Below are positions 1 through 8,705 of a DNA stretch of 64,000 bases, piece by piece (the stretch's first letter is position 1; each line of letters starts with the position of its first letter). A program made the position numbers and the translations under genes. This DNA is from Bacteroides sp. Marseille-P3684. GTDB lineage: Bacteria > Bacteroidota > Bacteroidia > Bacteroidales > Bacteroidaceae. Below the pieces are notes generated by a model that was given only the letters and a program-made list of their open reading frames with translations, searched no databases and had not been told where the DNA came from. The stretch is taken from contig NZ_LT985808.1 of NCBI RefSeq assembly GCF_900291465.1, positions 2,537,184-2,601,183 on the forward strand, in the 5' to 3' direction.

Positions 1-674
1 AAATAGTCTCCTTCGTACTTGTCCTTATTGTTATAGATGTAAGTACCTTTTCCATGCTGTTCATTATTGTGCCACTCGCCGATGTACTCATCGCCATTGG
101 AATAATAATATTTACCCTGGCCATCACGCATGTCACTCTTCCATTCACCTACATAGCGTGAACCGTCATTCCAGTCAAGTGTTCCATTTCCACTCTTCTT
201 GTCATTCTTCCACTCACCGGTATAGAATGCACCATTTGACCATGTATATTTACCCTTGCCATTACGCTTATCATTGGCCCAATTTCCTTCATAGACATCC
301 CCGTTATAGTAATACATCGTTCCTTGCCCATGCTGGTGGTCAGCATACCACATGCCCTCGTAGCGATTGTTATTGTTAAAATATTTGATGCCTTTTCCAT
401 GACGTACGTTTTGGTACCAATTCCCTTCGTAGCGTTCACCGTCTTTCTTTACATAGATTCCATATCCTTCGCGCAACCCTTTGACATACTCGCCTTCATA
501 GGTGTCACCATTTTTAAAGACGGTCTTACCTTTTCCGTTAGGCTTTCGGCTTTTCAGTTCACCGGTATATTCACCGCCATCCTTAAATGTATAATTACCT
601 ATTTTGATTTGAGCATTGCCGACTAATGGCATGGCAAAAATAAAGAATGCATAGAGAATGTATTTTTTCTTCAT
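1..674 (-). CDS. MORN-repeat exported protein (partial, 3' end outside window)
   Basis: The frame opens at an ATG at 674 on the minus strand and runs off the left edge, giving about 224 residues. It begins with a signal peptide (MKKKYILYAFFIFAM, ending near VGNAQ). After this come about eight tandem MORN units of roughly 23 residues, each with the pattern Y-x-G-x-W or Y-x-G-x-Y followed by G-x-G, for example YEGNWYQNVRHGKG and YVGEWKSDMRDGQG. MORN repeats are beta-hairpin modules that in other proteins bind lipids or proteins. No catalytic domain is seen in the visible part. It has its own promoter at 706-737 and looks monocistronic at its 5' end. The specific function is unknown; an envelope role is an inference from the signal peptide. 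Confidence 0.85.
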   Translation of the reverse strand, partial: MKKKYILYAFFIFAMPLVGNAQIKIGNYTFKDGGEYTGELKSRKPNGKGKTVFKNGDTYEGEYVKGLREGYGIYVKKDGERYEGNWYQNVRHGKGIKYFNNNNRYEGMWYADHQHGQGTMYYYNGDVYEGNWANDKRNGKGKYTWSNGAFYTGEWKNDKKSGNGTLDWNDGSRYVGEWKSDMRDGQGKYYYSNGDEYIGEWHNNEQHGKGTYIYNNKDKYEGDY

Positions 675-705
675 GAGCATTGTCTGTTGATTTGAGATTG
701 TCGTT

Positions 706-737
706 CAAAAGTAGCAGATTCCATTTTATCGGACAAG
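706..737 (-). promoter_or_regulatory. Bacteroides-type promoter of the MORN gene
   Basis: On the minus strand CTTG (734-737) is followed after exactly 20 bp by TACTTTTG (706-713), matching the Bacteroides primary sigma consensus TTTG / TAnnTTTG. The ATG follows about 30 bp downstream. Confidence 0.6.
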
Positions 738-767
738 TTCCATTAAGTTTTCTTTCACTTTTCAACC

Positions 768-2075
768 CTATGTAGCAAACTCTTCTGCACATTTTTTACC
801 AGCTATCACCTCCGTAAAGCTTTCTTTACGCAAATATTTACAAGCTAAATCGCGCAATTCGTCAGCTGTTGCATCCAAGACAGCCTCTTGGGAGCGGCGA
901 AAGAAATCTCTGGGAAGTCCTGCCGTTTCAAGGAATATGTAGGCATCTGCCAGTGAAAACGGGCTCTCATAGCTTCGGCACATATCCCCCATCGTGTAGT
1001 TTTTCACCATTGTAAGTTCCTCATCAGCTACCCGTTCTTGCTGGAGTCTATCAATCTCGCGTCCGACTTCTGTTACAACCGAACGGGCATATTCATTCGC
1101 CGCTTGGGTACTGACAACGATCATATTGCGAAATGGATACGCTACCATCCCGGAACTTATGCCATAAGTATAACCTTTATCCTCCCGGATATTCTTCATG
1201 AGGCGACTGCCGAAATAACCTCCAAAGAGAGTAATCAACAAACGTGTCTTCAAATAATCAGGATGGGTACAATCTATAGAGAAGCACCCCATACGAATAG
1301 CACTTTGCATCGCATCCGAACGTTCTACAAACAGTGTTTGAACAGTGTTCGAAGGAGGAAGTATGTCAGTAATCGGCAAAGCCTTTTCGCCATCTCCCCA
1401 AGCTTCCGCTCCCAGTTCTTCGTCAAGCACATGCAATATTTCATCGGTCACATGACCGGACAAATAGCAGATGCAATTATGAATATTGTAATAACGACGA
1501 TGCATCGTGCGCAAAGCTTCGGGTGTCAAACGGTCATAATCCTCCAGCTCTGCATAGCGACCGCATGGATGGGAAAGTCCGAAAAGAAGCTGATTTAATT
1601 TTCTACGGGCAATGACGTCCACTTTCTCACGGTTCACCAAGTATTGCTGCCGATTACCATCAACTACTACTTGGAATTCCTTTTCAGGGAACAAGGGCTC
1701 CGTCAGCATCGAAGTCACCAGTGCAAGAGTGGGTGCAAAATACTTGGTAAGTGTATACAGCGTGACAAATGAATAATTCATGGAAGCTGAAACATCCAAC
1801 CATGCCCCATAGTAGTCGAGCTGCTCCGCAATGTCAGCAGAAGAAAAGCGTTTCGTCCCCTCACGCAACATACGACTGGTAAAAGTCGCCTGAAGGGGCT
1901 GGCTCTGTTCCCAAATACCGCCACGAAGCATAATATCCAAACGTACTACTTCCTCTTCACCTGCCCGAAATACATGCACTGGGATTCCATTGGGCATCCG
2001 ATGTTCCACTGGTTCAGGAATGACAAACGGTGCCATGGGACGGACAAGTGGCTGCTGAGTTCTATCTAATGCCAT
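768..2075 (-). CDS. M16-family peptidase homologue lacking the zinc motif
   Basis: This 435-residue protein has the two-lobed M16 (pitrilysin / mitochondrial processing peptidase) organisation: an N-terminal lobe to about residue 190 and a C-terminal lobe containing GYFGSRLMKNIREDKGYTYG, the typical M16_C substrate-binding R/Y segment. The zinc-binding HxxEH that should lie near residues 63-70 is replaced by TFTSRM in LQATFTSRMLREGTKRF, so this is probably a non-catalytic partner. Elsewhere such subunits pair with an active M16 protein; none is seen in this window. No signal peptide is visible. The start overlaps the end of kdsB by 14 nt, indicating translational coupling. Its substrate is unknown. 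Confidence 0.85.
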   Translation of the reverse strand: MALDRTQQPLVRPMAPFVIPEPVEHRMPNGIPVHVFRAGEEEVVRLDIMLRGGIWEQSQPLQATFTSRMLREGTKRFSSADIAEQLDYYGAWLDVSASMNYSFVTLYTLTKYFAPTLALVTSMLTEPLFPEKEFQVVVDGNRQQYLVNREKVDVIARRKLNQLLFGLSHPCGRYAELEDYDRLTPEALRTMHRRYYNIHNCICYLSGHVTDEILHVLDEELGAEAWGDGEKALPITDILPPSNTVQTLFVERSDAMQSAIRMGCFSIDCTHPDYLKTRLLITLFGGYFGSRLMKNIREDKGYTYGISSGMVAYPFRNMIVVSTQAANEYARSVVTEVGREIDRLQQERVADEELTMVKNYTMGDMCRSYESPFSLADAYIFLETAGLPRDFFRRSQEAVLDATADELRDLACKYLRKESFTEVIAGKKCAEEFAT

Positions 2076-2820
2076 GCTTCTTCAAATATTCTTCTGCTTT
2101 GACCAAATCTTCGGGAGTATCAATGCCTATAGTCTCTATTGAACTGATTCCGACTTTTATCGTATAACCGTTTTCCAGCCAGCGTAATTGTTCAAGAGAC
2201 TCAGCAAGTTCGAGCTGCGACTGGGGTAATGATGTGATAGCCTTCAATGCTTCAACACGATAAGCATACAGCCCTATATGTTTGTAAAAAGTATGAGAAG
2301 ACAGCCATTCTTCCTTGGGACAATTCCGCAAGTAAGGAATCACTGAACGACTGAAATAGAGTGCATGCATCGCTGCATCAACGACCACTTTCGGTGAATT
2401 CGGATTCTCTAAAGCCGGAAGCCCATCGGCTACGGTAAAGGGCTTGACCAAGGTGGCTATCTGTGTGCGTTCATCCTCAAAACAAGCTTTTAACGCAGCT
2501 AACTGTTCTGCCTGAATAAAAGGCTCATCACCTTGGATATTGATGACAACATCAAAGCCCTCCCCAACATGGGTAAAAGCTTCATAACAACGGTCTGTTC
2601 CACTGCGGTGATCCGGAGACGTCATGACGACTTGTCCGCCAAAAGACTTGACTGTTTGTTCGATACGTTCATCATCAGTAGCTACATAGACGTCATCTAC
2701 TTGCCCGCTGACCTGTTCATAGACACGCTCAATCATCGGTTTGCCTCCCAATTTCGCCAAAGGTTTCCCGGGGAAACGAGTCGAGGCATATCGTGCGGGA
2801 ATAATTCCTAAAAATTTCAT
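2062..2820 (-). CDS. kdsB: 3-deoxy-manno-octulosonate cytidylyltransferase (CMP-Kdo synthetase)
   Basis: KdsB activates Kdo with CTP to CMP-Kdo in the cytoplasm, the donor for the inner core of lipopolysaccharide. The 252-residue protein starts at the ATG at 2820, giving MKFLGIIPARYASTRFPGKP, the family's N-terminal nucleotide-binding motif; the frame can be extended upstream to 2865 but that stretch does not resemble the family. Further family signatures include NIQGDEPFI and the VDAAMHALYFSRSVIPY region. It is first in a two-gene unit with the M16 homologue, which overlaps it by 14 nt. A TATATTTG -7 element lies about 65 bp upstream. Confidence 0.95.
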   Translation of the reverse strand: MKFLGIIPARYASTRFPGKPLAKLGGKPMIERVYEQVSGQVDDVYVATDDERIEQTVKSFGGQVVMTSPDHRSGTDRCYEAFTHVGEGFDVVINIQGDEPFIQAEQLAALKACFEDERTQIATLVKPFTVADGLPALENPNSPKVVVDAAMHALYFSRSVIPYLRNCPKEEWLSSHTFYKHIGLYAYRVEALKAITSLPQSQLELAESLEQLRWLENGYTIKVGISSIETIGIDTPEDLVKAEEYLKKHGIR

Positions 2821-2886
2821 ACTAAAAGATTTTAATTGGAAAGATATCAGTTGTCTTAGACACATCTATGACAACCAGTCATCATG

Positions 2887-2894
2887 CAAATATA
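2887..2894 (-). promoter_or_regulatory. -7 element upstream of kdsB
   Basis: TATATTTG on the minus strand fits TAnnTTTG. No good TTTG is found 19-21 bp upstream, so only the -7 box is supported. Confidence 0.4.
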
Positions 2895-2979
2895 CGGAAC
2901 ATTCCTTGGAGCTCCTAACATAAAATGTTTATTTTGCTCCATAAATTGGTCGAATAAAACACAACAATCTTAACATACG

Positions 2980-3348
2980 ATGAAAGAAGTACATTGCATT
3001 ATCAGTCTAGGCTCGAATACGGATGCCTCCCATCATCTTCAGCAGGCTTATAACTTACTGGTACGTGCCTACCCCAATATTACCTTCTCCCCTATCAAAG
3101 AAACTGAGCCTATCGGTATGCACCACAATCATTCTCCTTTTTATAATCGTGTTGCACGTTTCACAACAGACCAGGATGCTGACGAAGTACGTGCCGCCCT
3201 GAAAGTCATGGAACGTTTCTGCGGACGCCGTCCGGATGATAAGGAACATGAAACCATCCATATAGACATCGACTTGCTAGCTCATGGAGATACCATCATA
3301 AAGCCAATGGACTTTGCACAATATCAGCATGATATAGAAAATCTGTGA
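2980..3348 (+). CDS. folK: HPPK (6-hydroxymethyl-dihydropterin pyrophosphokinase), short form
   Basis: HPPK transfers pyrophosphate from ATP to 6-hydroxymethyl-7,8-dihydropterin in folate synthesis. The N-terminal SLGSN motif and the HIDIDLLAHGD segment are visible; the latter aligns with the family's D-x-D magnesium site (TLDLDIMLFG in E. coli), with both aspartates kept. At 122 residues it is about 35 residues shorter than the E. coli enzyme and lacks the C-terminal segment after the D-x-D. As I recall, many Bacteroides homologues are equally short, so this looks like a lineage form and not a truncation. It is divergent from kdsB and appears to stand alone. Confidence 0.8.
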   Translation: MKEVHCIISLGSNTDASHHLQQAYNLLVRAYPNITFSPIKETEPIGMHHNHSPFYNRVARFTTDQDADEVRAALKVMERFCGRRPDDKEHETIHIDIDLLAHGDTIIKPMDFAQYQHDIENL

Positions 3349-3783
3349 AAGGAATATCTTCGTAAGAGTCTGATTTATGCCTAGTTTATCTGCATATAGA
3401 GTTATGTATTAGTAAAATATTTTTCAGAGTTACAAACAAAATAATCAGAACAAACATACTGGAAAAAGAACCAATCATGGCTTTGCAATACTCTGGAGAT
3501 AAAGTCTACCACACGCATTCTGCTACAAGCAAACATAAAAGTTTCGTTCAAAACCTCACGAGAAACTCAAAAATTATATCTACATTTGCTAGACTAAAAA
3601 CGACATATAATACACATCTAATGCTGCTTGACCATCCTGTCTATCTACCAACAAGTAGAAATGTATGATTAACACAGGAGAAAAGAATTGCTCAAAAGGC
3701 AAATTTTGACATTGTGCTATCGGCAGGAACTAACAGATCTCGGTAACTGATTGACTCAAGCAGTATCATACTCGAAAATCATT
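3349..3783. other. Intergenic stretch folK to Crp-type regulator
   Basis: This is about 435 bp of AT-rich DNA with no convincing gene. A 63-codon frame at 3477-3668 has no recognisable motif or ribosome-binding site. A TACATTTG at 3581-3588 fits the -7 consensus but has no -33 partner. Confidence 0.5.
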
Positions 3784-4362
3784 ATGGAGAAAAAACGTGA
3801 AATAGCAAGACTGTTGGCTAAAAAATACCATACACTTCCTGTGCCCTGTTTGGAAAGACTGGCTGAAGTCATCGTCCCTTTTAAGACTAGAAAGGGCACT
3901 AAGCTGTTGGAAGAAGGCCAAGTGCAGAACTATTTATTTTATGTGGAAAAAGGCTTGCTAAGACAATACTACTTCAAATACAACAAAGAACTGACTGAGC
4001 ATCTCGCTTGCGACAATGAAGTGGTCATGTGTTTGGAAAGCTTCTTACGACGCGTACCATCCAATCTGGTTGTAGAAGCCTTGGAGAATTCCGCCGTATG
4101 GGGAATTGCGTATGACGATCTACAACGTATTACCGCGGAATCGTACGACCTTGAACTGCTCTACCGCTCTATCCTGGAGTTCTCATTGGTGGAATCACAG
4201 CGCAAAGCTGACTTACTACGCTTTGAACCGTCCAATGTCCGTTACAAAAGATTGCTGGAGAATTATCCCGAGATTGTCAAACGGGCTCCCCTGGTATATA
4301 TCGCATCCTTGCTGCAAATGACTCCGGAAACACTGAGTAGAGTCCGCTCCGGACAACTTTAG
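3784..4362 (+). CDS. Crp/Fnr-family transcriptional regulator
   Basis: This protein has a cyclic-nucleotide-binding-type beta-roll (residues about 20-130, with GTKLLEEGQVQNYLFYVEKG followed by LLRQYY) and a C-terminal helix-turn-helix ending in ASLLQMTPETLSRVRSG, the Crp recognition-helix arrangement. I chose the ATG at 3784 (MEKKREIARLL); an in-frame TTG at 3751 adds only eleven unremarkable residues. The fold is that of the many small Bacteroidetes Crp-like regulators whose ligands are mostly unknown; the phosphate-binding cassette residues of true cAMP binders are not obvious. It is monocistronic and ends at a hairpin shared with the convergent lepA gene. Its targets cannot be told from the sequence. 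Confidence 0.85.
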   Translation: MEKKREIARLLAKKYHTLPVPCLERLAEVIVPFKTRKGTKLLEEGQVQNYLFYVEKGLLRQYYFKYNKELTEHLACDNEVVMCLESFLRRVPSNLVVEALENSAVWGIAYDDLQRITAESYDLELLYRSILEFSLVESQRKADLLRFEPSNVRYKRLLENYPEIVKRAPLVYIASLLQMTPETLSRVRSGQL

Positions 4363-4393
4363 ATTCCCTTGAAAGGAATGAAAATATACTAAT

Positions 4394-4443
4394 AACGCGG
4401 TTGAAACAGACAGCCATCAGCTTTATTCTGTATCAACCGCGTT
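4394..4443. terminator. Bidirectional terminator between Crp regulator and lepA
   Basis: The 11-bp perfect inverted repeat AACGCGGTTGA (4394-4404) / TCAACCGCGTT (4433-4443) has a 28-nt loop and is followed by TATTGTTT on the plus strand. It lies between convergent genes. Confidence 0.6.
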
Positions 4444-4476
4444 TATTGTTTATCATAGATTTGTTCCCGTCTTCTC

Positions 4477-6258
4477 TCAATCAAGTTTCAAGACTGCGAG
4501 GAAGGCCTTTTGGGGAACTTCTACATTACCAATCTGCTTCATACGCTTCTTTCCGCGCTTTTGTTTTTCCAACAGTTTACGCTTGCGGCTAACATCACCG
4601 CCATAGCATTTTGCCGTCACATCCTTACGCACGGCCTTGATTGTTTCACGAGCTATAATCTTGGCACCAATAGCCGCCTGAATGGCAATTTCAAACTGCT
4701 GTCGCGGAATAAGCTCTTTCAGCTTCTCACACATCCGACGTCCCAGTTCATACGCATTGTCTACATGAGTCAGTGTGGACAACGCATCCACGGGTTCTCC
4801 ATTGAGCAAAATATCAAGTTTGATCAATTTTGAAGGACGGAAACCACAGGGATGATAATCAAAGGAAGCATAGCCCTTGGAAATGCTCTTCAGCTTGTCA
4901 TAGAAGTCAATCACAATCTCGCCTAAAGGCATCTTGTAATGCAGCTCCACCCGGTTGCCCGAAATGTACTCTTGCTTCACCAACTCCCCTCGTTTACCCA
5001 GACAAAGAGTCATAATGGGACCAATATAGTCAGTGGTGGTAATAATCGAGGCTGCGATATAAGGCTCCTCGATATGGTCAATCAGCGTAGGATCGGGCAT
5101 ACCGCCGGGATTATGCACCTCCTTCATGCCTCCCTGCTTATCAAATATACGGTAGGATACGTTGGGAACCGTTGTAATCACATTCATATCAAACTCACGG
5201 TCCAGACGTTCCTGCACAATCTCCATGTGAAGCAATCCCAAAAAGCCGCAGCGGAAGCCGAATCCCAAAGCCAGTGATGACTCGGGCTGGAAAGTGAGCG
5301 AAGCATCATTCAACTGAAGCTTCTCCAAAGAGGAACGGAGGTCTTCGAAGTCTTCCGCTTCTATGGGATATACACCTGCAAACACCATCGGCTTCACTTC
5401 TTCAAACCCGGCAATAGCCTCCGAACAGGGACGCGCTATATGAGTTATCGTATCACCGACTTTTACCTCCCTGGAGGTCTTAATACCGGATATGATATAA
5501 CCGACATCACCGGTACGCAGTTCCTTACGAGGTATCATGTCCATCTTCAGAACGCCGATTTCATCCGCATCATACTCTTTCCCCGTATTGAAGAATTTCA
5601 CCTTATCCCCTTGCCGGATAATGCCGTTCTCTATCTTGAAATAGGCTATGATTCCACGGAACGAATTGAAAACGGAGTCAAAAATCAAAGCTTGCAACGG
5701 CGCCTCTTCATCACCTTCCGGATGTGGAATACGTTCTATAACTGCCTGCAGAATCTCTTCAACCCCCATTCCGGTCTTACCTGAAGCACGGATAATCTCA
5801 TCCCGTCGACAGCCTAACAACTCGACGATTTCATCCTCGACCTCATCAGGCATCGCGCTTGCCATGTCGCACTTATTAATGACGGGAATAATCTCCAGGT
5901 CATGCTCTATGGCCATATACAGATTGGATATGGTTTGCGCCTGCACACCCTGCGTGGCATCAACAATGAGAAGAGCCCCCTCGCAAGCAGCAATGGAACG
6001 GGAAACCTCGTATGAAAAGTCCACGTGTCCCGGAGTATCAATAAGGTTGAGCACGTATTTCTCACCTTTATAAATATACTCCATCTGAATGGCATGGCTC
6101 TTGATGGTAATGCCACGTTCGCGCTCCAAATCCATGTCGTCGAGCATCTGCCCTTCGGTCACCTGTATCGTATTGGTGTATTCCAACAAACGATCGGCCA
6201 ACGTGGATTTACCATGGTCAATGTGCGCAATAATGCAAAAGTTTCTTATATTCTTCAT
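4477..6258 (-). CDS. lepA: Elongation factor 4 (LepA) GTPase
   Basis: LepA/EF4 is a ribosome-binding translational GTPase related to EF-G that acts on stalled or mis-translocated ribosomes. The 593-residue protein begins [19 protein letters not shown], with the P-loop AHIDHGKST, then DTPGHVDF (G3) and NKCD (G4), followed by EF-G-like domains and the LepA-specific C-terminal region ([33 protein letters not shown]). Length and architecture are normal. The frame is open upstream to 6297, but the ATG at 6258 matches the family start. It follows lptG by 167 bp, which include an imperfect hairpin at 6287-6343, so it may be transcribed separately. Confidence 0.97.
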   Translation of the reverse strand: MKNIRNFCIIAHIDHGKSTLADRLLEYTNTIQVTEGQMLDDMDLERERGITIKSHAIQMEYIYKGEKYVLNLIDTPGHVDFSYEVSRSIAACEGALLIVDATQGVQAQTISNLYMAIEHDLEIIPVINKCDMASAMPDEVEDEIVELLGCRRDEIIRASGKTGMGVEEILQAVIERIPHPEGDEEAPLQALIFDSVFNSFRGIIAYFKIENGIIRQGDKVKFFNTGKEYDADEIGVLKMDMIPRKELRTGDVGYIISGIKTSREVKVGDTITHIARPCSEAIAGFEEVKPMVFAGVYPIEAEDFEDLRSSLEKLQLNDASLTFQPESSLALGFGFRCGFLGLLHMEIVQERLDREFDMNVITTVPNVSYRIFDKQGGMKEVHNPGGMPDPTLIDHIEEPYIAASIITTTDYIGPIMTLCLGKRGELVKQEYISGNRVELHYKMPLGEIVIDFYDKLKSISKGYASFDYHPCGFRPSKLIKLDILLNGEPVDALSTLTHVDNAYELGRRMCEKLKELIPRQQFEIAIQAAIGAKIIARETIKAVRKDVTAKCYGGDVSRKRKLLEKQKRGKKRMKQIGNVEVPQKAFLAVLKLD

Positions 6259-6286
6259 GAATGGGTATTTCGAAAGATTTATGAAA

Positions 6287-6343
6287 CACAAAGACACAGA
6301 GCTACAGAATCGGCTGTATCCATTCTGTCGCTTTGTGTCTCTG
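6287..6343. repeat. Imperfect long inverted repeat between lptG and lepA
   Basis: ACAGAAT (6304-6310) pairs perfectly with ATTCTGT (6322-6328). The arms extend outward with few mismatches (CACAAAGACACAGAG at 6287-6301 against CTTTGTGTCTCTG at 6331-6343), giving a stem of about 22 bp with an 11-nt loop. There is no strong U tract. It may be an attenuating hairpin or a dispersed intergenic repeat. Confidence 0.5.
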
Positions 6344-6425
6344 CATTCCTGATCATATACATTTATTACTAATTTGGCTGCAAATATACTTCATTTAGTG
6401 TGCTTCTCCAAATCATTGAACATGC

Positions 6426-7550
6426 CTATTTCGGAGCCTTCCGATAGAGATAAACCGCTATCCCGGCGTAGAGAACATTCGGAATCCAGACGGCGATAAC
6501 GGGCGGAAGATTGGCATTGACAGCAAAAGTTGCCGAAATGGTCTGAAAGAGGATGTAGGAGAAACTGAGGGCCAGCCCGACACCCAAATGCAGTCCCATA
6601 CCTCCCTTGGTCTTGCGTGAGGAGAGTGACAGACCGATTGTTGTCAGGATAAATGATGCGAATGACATGGCAATGCGCTTGTGATATTCAATCTCGAACT
6701 CCTTGATGTTGGCAAAGCCCCGCTCCTTCTGTCGTTGTACGTACGAACGCAGTTCAGGACTTGTCATGGTTTCCTGCTGGCCTTTGGAGATGAGAAAATC
6801 CCGTGGCTGAATATGCAGTACCGTATCCAGCTTCTCTCCGCGTGTGATAATTTCGCGAGTACCATCCAATTCACGTATCATGTAGTCACGCAACTGCCAC
6901 TGTTCCTTGTTTGTACTGAGGGTATCATAGACAACCCGTCGGGCTGTGAGGTGAGACACCAGCTTCTTGTCTACAAACTTGTCCAGGGAGAAACGGTATC
7001 CGGTCTTGTTATAGTCCTCATAACGTTCAATATACGCGATGACACCATCTGCCACTTCCATCTGTACGTTATGCACATAGTCGACTTTCTTCTTCTTTTT
7101 ATATTGGTCCTCAAAGTTCAGACGAATCTCACTTCCCTGGGGGATAATGAAAGCTCCCAGAAAGTAGGTCAGCACGGCAATGAGTCCGGCTGAAATCATG
7201 TATGGGCGCATGAGTCGCTTGAAACTCATTCCCGTAGAGAACATGGCTATGATTTCTGAGTTCTCGGCCAACTTGGAGGTAAAGAAAATGACAGAGATGA
7301 AAACGAACAACGGACTGAACAAGTTGGAAAAGTAAGGGATAAAGTTCAGATAATACTGGGTAATGATGGCATACCAAGAAGCTCCCTTATCTGTAAACTT
7401 GTCAAGATTCTCATTCATATCAAATACCACAGCAATTGATATGATGAGGGCAATGGCAAAGAAATAAGTGCCCAAAAACTTCTTGATGATATAGATATCA
7501 AGTCGCTTAAGCAGCCTCCCTTTGAAAATGTTTTTTAGTTGCAGTCGCAT
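6426..7550 (-). CDS. LptF/LptG-family LPS export permease
   Basis: This 374-residue YjgP/YjgQ-family membrane protein has the family's topology. Two transmembrane helices lie near residues 27-110, a third near 105-125, then a periplasmic beta-jellyroll segment (about 150-270), and three C-terminal helices (about 285-370). LptF and LptG are the membrane half of the LptB2FG transporter that extracts lipopolysaccharide from the inner membrane. The opening LKRLDIYIIKKFLGTYF is a typical N-terminal amphipathic segment of this family. It is the last tight member of a lon-tgt-lptG run, 24 bp after tgt. Whether it is the F or G paralogue cannot be decided by eye. Confidence 0.9.
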   Translation of the reverse strand: MRLQLKNIFKGRLLKRLDIYIIKKFLGTYFFAIALIISIAVVFDMNENLDKFTDKGASWYAIITQYYLNFIPYFSNLFSPLFVFISVIFFTSKLAENSEIIAMFSTGMSFKRLMRPYMISAGLIAVLTYFLGAFIIPQGSEIRLNFEDQYKKKKKVDYVHNVQMEVADGVIAYIERYEDYNKTGYRFSLDKFVDKKLVSHLTARRVVYDTLSTNKEQWQLRDYMIRELDGTREIITRGEKLDTVLHIQPRDFLISKGQQETMTSPELRSYVQRQKERGFANIKEFEIEYHKRIAMSFASFILTTIGLSLSSRKTKGGMGLHLGVGLALSFSYILFQTISATFAVNANLPPVIAVWIPNVLYAGIAVYLYRKAPK

Positions 7551-7574
7551 AGTCTCAGTGTAAAGAAGGATTAA

Positions 7575-8705
7575 TTAGAGTCTGGTAGACAGCCGTTTCA
7601 CCATGGTAGCCTTCCATGTGGAGAAATCTCCCGCAATGATGTGCCGACGGGCTTCGCCTACCAGCCACAAGTAGAAAGCCAGGTTGTGTATCGAAGCAAT
7701 CTGCATGGCCAATAGCTCTTGTGCGTGGAACAGGTGACGCAAATAGGCTTTCGTATAGAGCGTGTCCACACGGGAAGCACCATCAGCCTCAATCGGTGAA
7801 AAGTCCATTTCCCATTTCTTGTTGCGCATGTTCATGATACCGTCTTTGGTAAACAGCATGGCATTACGTCCATTACGGGTTGGCATCACACAATCGAACA
7901 TGTCCACACCGCGTTCGATGCCTTCAAGAATGTTGACAGGTGTCCCTACTCCCATCAGATAACGAGGCTTGTCAGTGGGCAGAATCTCATTGACAACCTC
8001 TATCATCTCATACATTTTCTCCGTCGGCTCTCCCACTGCCAATCCTCCGATAGCATTGCCGTCGCATTCCTTGGAAGCAACAAACTCGGCAGACTGACGC
8101 CGTAAATCCGGATAAACACAACCTTGCACAATGGGGAAAAGTGACTGTTGGTAACCGTACTTCGGCTCCGTCTCATTGAAACGGGTTATGCAACGGTCAA
8201 GCCACCGGTGCGTCAGGCCTAAAGACTTCTTGGCATAGGCATAATCGGAATTTCCCGGAGGACATTCATCGAATGCCATCATGATATCGGCGCCGATAAC
8301 ACGCTCGATGTCCATCACCTTTTCCGGCGTGAAGAAATGTTTCGAGCCGTCAATGTGTGAACGGAACTCTGCTCCTTCTTCACGCAATTTACGTATTCCG
8401 GAGAGGGAAAAGACCTGGAAGCCACCGCTGTCTGTCAGCATCGGACGGTCAAAGCCATTAAACTTGTGGAGGCCTCCGGCACGTTCGAGCACCTCCAGTC
8501 CAGGACGCAGATAGAGGTGATAGGTATTGCCCAGGATGATTTGCGCCTCAATGTCGTCCTTCAGTTCATACAGATGAACTCCCTTGACACTGCCCAGTGT
8601 ACCAACAGGCATGAATATGGGGGTCTCAATCTGTCCGTGGGCAGTCGTGATTAGTCCGGCTCGTGCCTGACTCCGAGGGTCGGTATGTTGCAGTTCAAAT
8701 TTCAT
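7575..8705 (-). CDS. tgt: tRNA-guanine transglycosylase, zinc-cysteine-less form
   Basis: TGT exchanges guanine-34 for preQ1 in tRNAs with GUN anticodons during queuosine synthesis. The 376-residue protein shows LTDSGGFQVFSL, GGLAVGEP and the nucleophile region MFDCVMPTRNGRNA. The C-terminal zinc site, normally C-x-C-x2-C followed by a histidine, is absent: the segment reads EADGASRVDTLYTKAYLRHL, while the later SIHNLAFYL is kept. As I recall, Bacteroides TGTs share this loss. The start overlaps the stop of lon in an ATGA arrangement (8702-8705), so the two are translationally coupled. The coupling of lon to tgt has no evident functional logic. Confidence 0.95.
   Translation of the reverse strand: MKFELQHTDPRSQARAGLITTAHGQIETPIFMPVGTLGSVKGVHLYELKDDIEAQIILGNTYHLYLRPGLEVLERAGGLHKFNGFDRPMLTDSGGFQVFSLSGIRKLREEGAEFRSHIDGSKHFFTPEKVMDIERVIGADIMMAFDECPPGNSDYAYAKKSLGLTHRWLDRCITRFNETEPKYGYQQSLFPIVQGCVYPDLRRQSAEFVASKECDGNAIGGLAVGEPTEKMYEMIEVVNEILPTDKPRYLMGVGTPVNILEGIERGVDMFDCVMPTRNGRNAMLFTKDGIMNMRNKKWEMDFSPIEADGASRVDTLYTKAYLRHLFHAQELLAMQIASIHNLAFYLWLVGEARRHIIAGDFSTWKATMVKRLSTRL

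Noticed and set aside
595..792. 65-codon minus-strand ORF overlapping the MORN promoter
   Set aside because: It overlaps the promoter and start of the MORN gene and the end of the M16 gene, with no motif.
3477..3668. 63-codon ORF between folK and the Crp regulator
   Set aside because: No ribosome-binding site, no motif, AT-rich random composition.
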